From: Ignavibacteria bacterium
GTDB lineage: Bacteria > Bacteroidota > Ignavibacteria > Ignavibacteriales > Melioribacteraceae
Assembly: GCA_003233295.1 (NCBI GenBank)
Contig: QILJ01000446.1
Location: 1 to 10,440, forward strand
Direction: 5' to 3'
Length of the DNA: 10,440 bases
The position numbers were made by a program, and so were the translations under genes. Below are positions 7,640 to 10,440 of this stretch, one piece after another. Every line of letters begins with the position of its first letter. Position 1 is the stretch's first letter. The notes beneath the pieces are model-generated. The model was not told where the DNA came from. It ran no database searches and saw nothing but the letters and a program-made list of their open reading frames with translations.

Positions 7640-8404
7640 TTATTTTTTTTGCTTTTTATACATTGGATAGAAACATCTTTTATGAGCCGACTTGTGATAT
7701 GCTTCAAGAAATTTTTTAACTTTTTCTTTTGGAATGTCTTTCAGCTTATATAGCGCATTTTCATCCTTATCTATCGTTTCAAGCATTTTGTCCAGTTCTT
7801 CTTCTGTGAATCCCCACTCCTCTTCAGCTGTTTTGGCCCAAATACATCCAGATGCTTTACTGTTAACTATTTCTTTAGGCAAACCATAGCTTTCTGCAAT
7901 CTCACGTATTTCCTTTTTTAATAAATCAGCCATCGGAAGCATATCCCCGGCACTAGCGTTTTTAGGAAAGTAGCCTATAGTAAATTCACCTTTATTCACT
8001 GTTCCTAACACAAGATAGTTAGTCTGGTTTGCATGAAAATACAAAACTGTACTTCTTAACCGAGCCTTCAAATTGGTATAGCTAACAGGTTGAACTACAG
8101 AAGTATCACTTAGAATATTTTTTAAAGATTCATAATTTGATGCCAAATTAATAGTTTTATACTCAACATTAAATTTCTTACAAATAAATATTGCTGTCTT
8201 CTCATCATAATAATCATTATTAATAGGAAGAACAAGAGCGAGTATGCCTTTATTGATTTCATCCACGGCTTCTTTAGCTAACAAAGTTAAAACGCTCGAA
8301 TCAATACCTCCTGACATTCCAATAACAAAGCCATCTTTTTTATTTTTTAGGAGGTAGTTTTTAAGCCACTTTACTATATCCTGACGTATAGATAATACTT
8401 CCAT
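7640..8404 (-). CDS. nadE: Ammonia-dependent NAD+ synthase
   Basis: This enzyme amidates nicotinic acid adenine dinucleotide to NAD+ using ATP and ammonia, the last step of NAD synthesis, in the cytoplasm. It is 254 residues, the usual size for the short form without the glutaminase domain. The N-type ATP-pyrophosphatase loop SGGIDSS is at 31-37. Family motifs follow: NLKARLRSTVLYFHAN (111-126), LGTVNKGEFTIGYF (133-146), DMLPMADLLKKEIRE (154-168) and the terminal HKRCFYP (241-247). The segment ASGCIWAKTAEEEWGF (184-199) replaces the common SAGLW-GQTDE-E-G pattern, so some substrate contacts are altered and a changed specificity cannot be excluded. It starts 20 nt after the binding-protein gene and ends 2 nt before the fusion kinase. 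The likely site is the purine-rich AGGGCGGG just upstream. A nadE copy inside a signalling operon is unusual. Confidence 0.93.
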   Translation of the reverse strand: MEVLSIRQDIVKWLKNYLLKNKKDGFVIGMSGGIDSSVLTLLAKEAVDEINKGILALVLPINNDYYDEKTAIFICKKFNVEYKTINLASNYESLKNILSDTSVVQPVSYTNLKARLRSTVLYFHANQTNYLVLGTVNKGEFTIGYFPKNASAGDMLPMADLLKKEIREIAESYGLPKEIVNSKASGCIWAKTAEEEWGFTEEELDKMLETIDKDENALYKLKDIPKEKVKKFLEAYHKSAHKRCFYPMYKKQKK

Positions 8405-8424
8405 AATACCCGCCCTACTTTCAT

Positions 8425-9570
8425 TTAGTTAGTTAAATTAGTTACAGATCCTTGTTGAATTTTCTTTAAAACCATTTGAAAGTCAGCATCCCCGGTAGAT
8501 TTAATAGAAATCTTACCGGTTATTCCTTCAAAACCCCGAATACCAGACAGACCCTTTTTAATGCTTTCACTTGAATATCCATGCTTCTTGATAACATCAG
8601 CGAGAATCGATATCGAATCATATGCAAAGGCTGAAAAATAATTTGGTTTTTCCCCGTATGTTTTTATGAAGTTTTCAACAAATGATCTTGCAACTTCGGA
8701 TTTTGGAGAATCTGCGGAAAACTCAGTAGTTGTAAATATTGTGCCTTCCAAGGCATCTCCTGCCTGCTTTATAACGTTTGGTTGTCCAATAGTCCCGATT
8801 GACAATATCTTAGATTTGATGCCCATTTCTCTCATCTGCTTTGGTATTATTCCTAAATTATTCGCATATCCCAGAAGGTAAATAGCTTGAACATCATATT
8901 TTTTTATTTTTATCAAAGAATTCTTGAAATCTTTATCTCCTTTCTCAAAACTTTCCAAGAAAACAACTTTTCCACCTTTACGTTCGAAGGTCTCGCTAAA
9001 AACTTTAGCAAAACTCTTTCCGAAATCATCGTTTACATAAAATATCCCCACCATGTTTATATTATTACGTGCAGCATACTCAGCCATGGTTTTTGCATCA
9101 ATATCTGCAGTTATAAAAAGTCTATAAACCCATGGACTCTGGGAAGGTATACCTGAAGCTGATACTGTAGTTGCAAAAAGCACAGTATTTGTTTGATCAG
9201 CCAATGGTATCAATGCCTGTGTTACGCCTGTCATAGCAGAAATAATGACAGGTATTTTTTTTACCGAAGTAAAACTATTAAATATTGTTACACCTTCTTT
9301 AGCTTCGTTTTTACTATCTCCATACTCAACAACAAGTTGCTTGCCATTTATACCACCTTTAGAATTTACATCTTTAACAGCAAGATCAATGCCTGATTTG
9401 ATATATTCACCTATCATCGATGTGTTTCCGGTTAAAGGCAATATTGCACCTATCTTTACCACTTCAGGCTCTTTTTCTTTTGTTTTTGTACATCCTAAAA
9501 TAGTTACAAGCATGATAGCCATGAATGCTATGATTACTGTGAGATATGTTTTTGAGCTTAACTGTTTCAT
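8425..9570 (-). CDS. Leu/Ile/Val-type ABC substrate-binding lipoprotein
   Basis: This is a periplasmic ligand-binding protein of the type I periplasmic-binding fold, in the family with LivK/LivJ and AmiC-like receptors. The start at 9570 gives 381 residues, typical for the family. A classic lipoprotein signal runs from residue 1 to lipobox ILGC (C27), so it should be anchored in the membrane. Family landmarks include VVKIGAILPLTGNTSMIGEY (37-56), DLAVKDVNSKGGINGKQLVVEYGD (62-85), SAMTGVTQALIPLAD, RLFITADIDAKTMAEYA, GIFYVNDDFGKSFAKVF and YFSAFAYDSISILADVI. I prefer 9570 over the in-frame ATG at 9594 because a strong Shine-Dalgarno sequence lies 8-11 nt before 9570 and the longer form would translate it. 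It is the first gene of the operon. No permease or ATPase genes are adjacent, so it may deliver ligand information to a sensor rather than feed a transporter (inference). The ligand, an amino acid, amide or similar, cannot be read from sequence. Confidence 0.93.
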   Translation of the reverse strand: MKQLSSKTYLTVIIAFMAIMLVTILGCTKTKEKEPEVVKIGAILPLTGNTSMIGEYIKSGIDLAVKDVNSKGGINGKQLVVEYGDSKNEAKEGVTIFNSFTSVKKIPVIISAMTGVTQALIPLADQTNTVLFATTVSASGIPSQSPWVYRLFITADIDAKTMAEYAARNNINMVGIFYVNDDFGKSFAKVFSETFERKGGKVVFLESFEKGDKDFKNSLIKIKKYDVQAIYLLGYANNLGIIPKQMREMGIKSKILSIGTIGQPNVIKQAGDALEGTIFTTTEFSADSPKSEVARSFVENFIKTYGEKPNYFSAFAYDSISILADVIKKHGYSSESIKKGLSGIRGFEGITGKISIKSTGDADFQMVLKKIQQGSVTNLTN

Positions 9571-9578
9571 TTTTTGTT

Positions 9579-9588
9579 CCTCCTCCTT
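9579..9588 (-). promoter_or_regulatory. Strong ribosome-binding site for the binding-protein gene
   Basis: Read on the minus strand this is AAGGAGGAGG, two overlapping near-perfect Shine-Dalgarno cores 8-11 nt before the ATG at 9570-9568. It decides the start codon and removes the eight extra residues predicted from the ATG at 9594. It is by far the strongest ribosome-binding site in the operon. Confidence 0.85.
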
Positions 9589-9616
9589 AATCATAATTCT
9601 TATGGTATCATAGCGA

Positions 9617-9645
9617 ATGACATATTTACTAATTTATATTATAGT
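9617..9645 (+). promoter_or_regulatory. Predicted sigma-70-type promoter of the 149-residue gene
   Basis: On the plus strand, ATGACA (9617-9622, five of six consensus bases) and TATAGT (9640-9645, five of six) are separated by 17 bp. The predicted start near 9652 gives a leader of about 65 nt before the ATG at 9719. The -10 overlaps the minus-strand -10 at 9638-9643, so the two promoters may compete or be fired from one symmetrical element. Confidence 0.5.
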
Positions 9646-9665
9646 ATTGTTACTAGTATCAGCAA
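9638..9665 (-). promoter_or_regulatory. Predicted sigma-70-type promoter of the operon
   Basis: On the minus strand, TTGCTG (9665-9660) and a consensus TATAAT (9643-9638) are 16 bp apart. Transcription would begin near 9631, leaving a leader of about 60 nt before the ATG at 9570. The -35 is only a partial match. The -10 overlaps the -10 of the opposing promoter. This is a prediction from consensus only. Confidence 0.5.
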
Positions 9666-9718
9666 TATGTATGCCACGAGTTAGCGTAAATATTGCAACC
9701 CGAGTTTTATGGTGAAAA

Positions 9719-10168
9719 ATGACCGGAAAAAAACTTTGTAAGATATTTGTTTCAAATATTGCACTTGGCAATGCTTTACAGGCTCTCATTTCTACCTTTA
9801 AGTCTGAATATGCCACACGAGTGATTCAATATGAATCATTGGGAGCCTTGGATATGTCTATTTTTGATTGTGACCTTGCTATGTTGGAATCTTACCGAGA
9901 GGACTCGCAAGGGCTTTATCCTTATGGAGTACAGATGTATCTTCAGTTCTGGAAAATGGAGAAAAAGGCCATCTTGTATGACTCTATCAATAAAAGAAGC
10001 TTGCCGTCACATCCAACCATAGTTAAAGTTCCTCACGATATTGACGCTATACTTCAAAAAATTGATCAGACCGAAAAAGGAGCAGTGCCACCTCAAAGCT
10101 TATTAAAAAACATCCATGTTATCTTCAGACCAATAGGGAATCATCCATCCAAGCATTACCATCGTTAA
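9719..10168 (+). CDS. 149-residue receiver-like protein
   Basis: I do not recognise a named family. The strand order resembles a single receiver domain: KLCKIFVSN (5-13), a helix at ALGNALQALISTF (15-27), TRVIQYES (33-40), CDLAMLES (51-58), KKAILYDSI (81-89) and TIVKVPHDIDAILQKI (99-114). The acidic pair at the end of strand 1 is missing (SN instead of DD). The strand-3 position offers no clear phosphoacceptor, and a serine follows strand 4 where T/S is usual. It would therefore be a phosphorylation-independent pseudo-receiver, if the fold is right. A short basic, histidine-rich tail (HPSKHYHR) ends it. The weak ribosome-binding site is GGTG 4 nt before the ATG. It diverges from the kinase operon and lies 45 bp before a true response-regulator gene. 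Coding status is fairly sure from its length and strand pattern; the fold call is tentative. Confidence 0.7.
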   Translation: MTGKKLCKIFVSNIALGNALQALISTFKSEYATRVIQYESLGALDMSIFDCDLAMLESYREDSQGLYPYGVQMYLQFWKMEKKAILYDSINKRSLPSHPTIVKVPHDIDAILQKIDQTEKGAVPPQSLLKNIHVIFRPIGNHPSKHYHR

Positions 10169-10176
10169 ACCCTAAG

Positions 10177-10198
10177 CATTTTCTTTTAACTGAAAATG
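10177..10198. promoter_or_regulatory. Dyad upstream of the response-regulator gene
   Basis: CATTTTC (10177-10183) and its exact reverse complement GAAAATG (10192-10198) are separated by 8 bp. The dyad spans the -35 region and ends just before the extended -10 of the promoter at 10199-10207, a position suited to an operator. It is A/T-rich and lacks a following T-run, so an intrinsic terminator is less likely. Confidence 0.4.
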
Positions 10199-10207
10199 TG
10201 CTAAAAT
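10199..10207 (+). promoter_or_regulatory. Extended -10 promoter, possibly leaderless
   Basis: TGCTAAAAT is a TGn-extended -10 with TAAAAT at 10202-10207. No good -35 is present (TTTTCT at 17-bp spacing), as is common for extended -10 promoters. Initiation about 7 nt downstream would fall on or next to the A of the ATG at 10214, so the transcript would carry almost no leader. No Shine-Dalgarno sequence is visible between the -10 and the ATG. Confidence 0.45.
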
Positions 10208-10213
10208 AGTCAC

Positions 10214-10440
10214 ATGAATGTGAGCAATACACACATACTTATAGTGGATGATGACAGGGATTATGCCCTTGAGCTGAAGGATTCCCTCAAGGAGGTCGGT
10301 GAGGTGGAGGCAGTCCACAGCGTGGAGGGGTTCAGAAAGGTCTTTGCTCCGTACCGGTATGACCTTATACTCCTTGACCTGAGACTAAGAGAGGGGAAAG
10401 AGGGGCTTGATCTTTTAAGTTTTATCATTGAGGAAGACCC
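10214..10440 (+). CDS. Response regulator receiver domain, 3'-truncated
   Basis: This is a canonical phosphoacceptor receiver domain, cut by the right edge after 75 codons. Strand 1 is HILIVDDDRDYALELKDSL with the acidic cluster DDD (12-14). Strand 3 is YDLILLDLRLREGKEGLDLL with phosphoacceptor aspartate at about 55. The rest of the receiver and any output domain are outside the window. The receiver style fits NtrC-like or CheY-like regulators and does not decide between them. The ATG at 10214 is used because the frame opens there and the receiver begins within eight residues. Its G/C content is clearly higher than that of the operon on the left, so it may belong to the older chromosomal background. 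Whether it works with the operon's kinase-like protein is open. Confidence 0.92.
   Translation, partial: MNVSNTHILIVDDDRDYALELKDSLKEVGEVEAVHSVEGFRKVFAPYRYDLILLDLRLREGKEGLDLLSFIIEED

Noticed and set aside
9571..9594. Upstream in-frame ATG at 9594 as start of the binding protein
   Set aside because: It would translate through the strong Shine-Dalgarno sequence and put eight acidic residues before the lipoprotein signal.
9245..9613. Rightward 122-residue open frame
   Set aside because: It is antisense to the binding-protein gene, whose family motifs are clear on the other strand.
9709..9741. Ten-codon frame starting at ATG 9709, possible leader peptide
   Set aside because: It overlaps the start of the 149-residue gene out of frame, has no ribosome-binding site and no regulatory codon run.
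10177..10198. Intrinsic terminator after the 149-residue gene
   Set aside because: The stem is only 7 bp and A/T-rich with no T-run after it; an operator or chance dyad fits better.

Overview
The window is mostly one long leftward (minus-strand) operon, running from a promoter near 9640 to beyond the left edge, with two short rightward genes at the right end. The operon is AT-rich: the 60-base line starting at 6721 has 13 G/C. The response-regulator gene at the right edge is much richer, with 34 G/C in the line starting at 10261. This suggests an accessory block next to more typical chromosome. The host looks like a Gram-negative-type bacterium, because it has a lipobox-bearing periplasmic binding protein and two-component signalling genes. 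A Nitrospirota or deltaproteobacterial-type lineage is a guess only; nothing here fixes the taxon.

The operon order, 5' to 3' on the minus strand, is as follows. (1) 9570-8425 encodes a branched-chain-amino-acid-type ABC substrate-binding lipoprotein with no permease or ATPase genes nearby. (2) 8404-7640 is nadE, an ammonia-dependent NAD+ synthase. (3) 7637-4008 encodes a 1209-residue fusion: an N-terminal pyrroline-5-carboxylate-reductase-like (ProC-like) NAD(P)-binding module, a middle region, a divergent histidine-kinase core with the motif SHNIGSH and a Bergerat ATPase, a four-cysteine insertion and receiver-like C-terminal segments. (4) 4015-3113 encodes an unrecognised 300-residue protein. 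(5) 3116-1272 encodes a 614-residue protein with a receiver-like domain split by a large insertion, plus a cysteine cluster. (6) 1275-655 encodes a protein with two membrane helices. (7) 652 to beyond the left edge encodes an unrecognised beta-rich protein. From gene 2 on, the genes abut or overlap (gaps of 2 nt or less, overlaps up to 8 nt), so they are probably translationally coupled.

The right end holds a 149-residue receiver-like protein (9719-10168) and the start of a canonical response regulator (10214 onward). The operon promoter and the promoter of the 149-residue gene point in opposite directions and appear to share an overlapping -10 region. The response-regulator gene has an extended -10 box so close to its ATG that the mRNA may be leaderless.

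Working hypothesis (inference): this is an uncharacterised signalling, possibly stress or defence, system. A periplasmic binding protein and a ProC-like NAD(P)-binding module would feed a divergent kinase, its partners would be receiver-like proteins without DNA-binding outputs, and NadE and a small membrane protein would be accessory parts. Separate DNA-level oddities are a perfect 29-bp palindrome inside the 300-residue gene (3697-3725) and an in-frame 18-bp tandem repeat at the end of the membrane-protein gene (695-741). I saw no tRNA, rRNA, CRISPR array or transposase, and there is no gene-free stretch over 300 bases.
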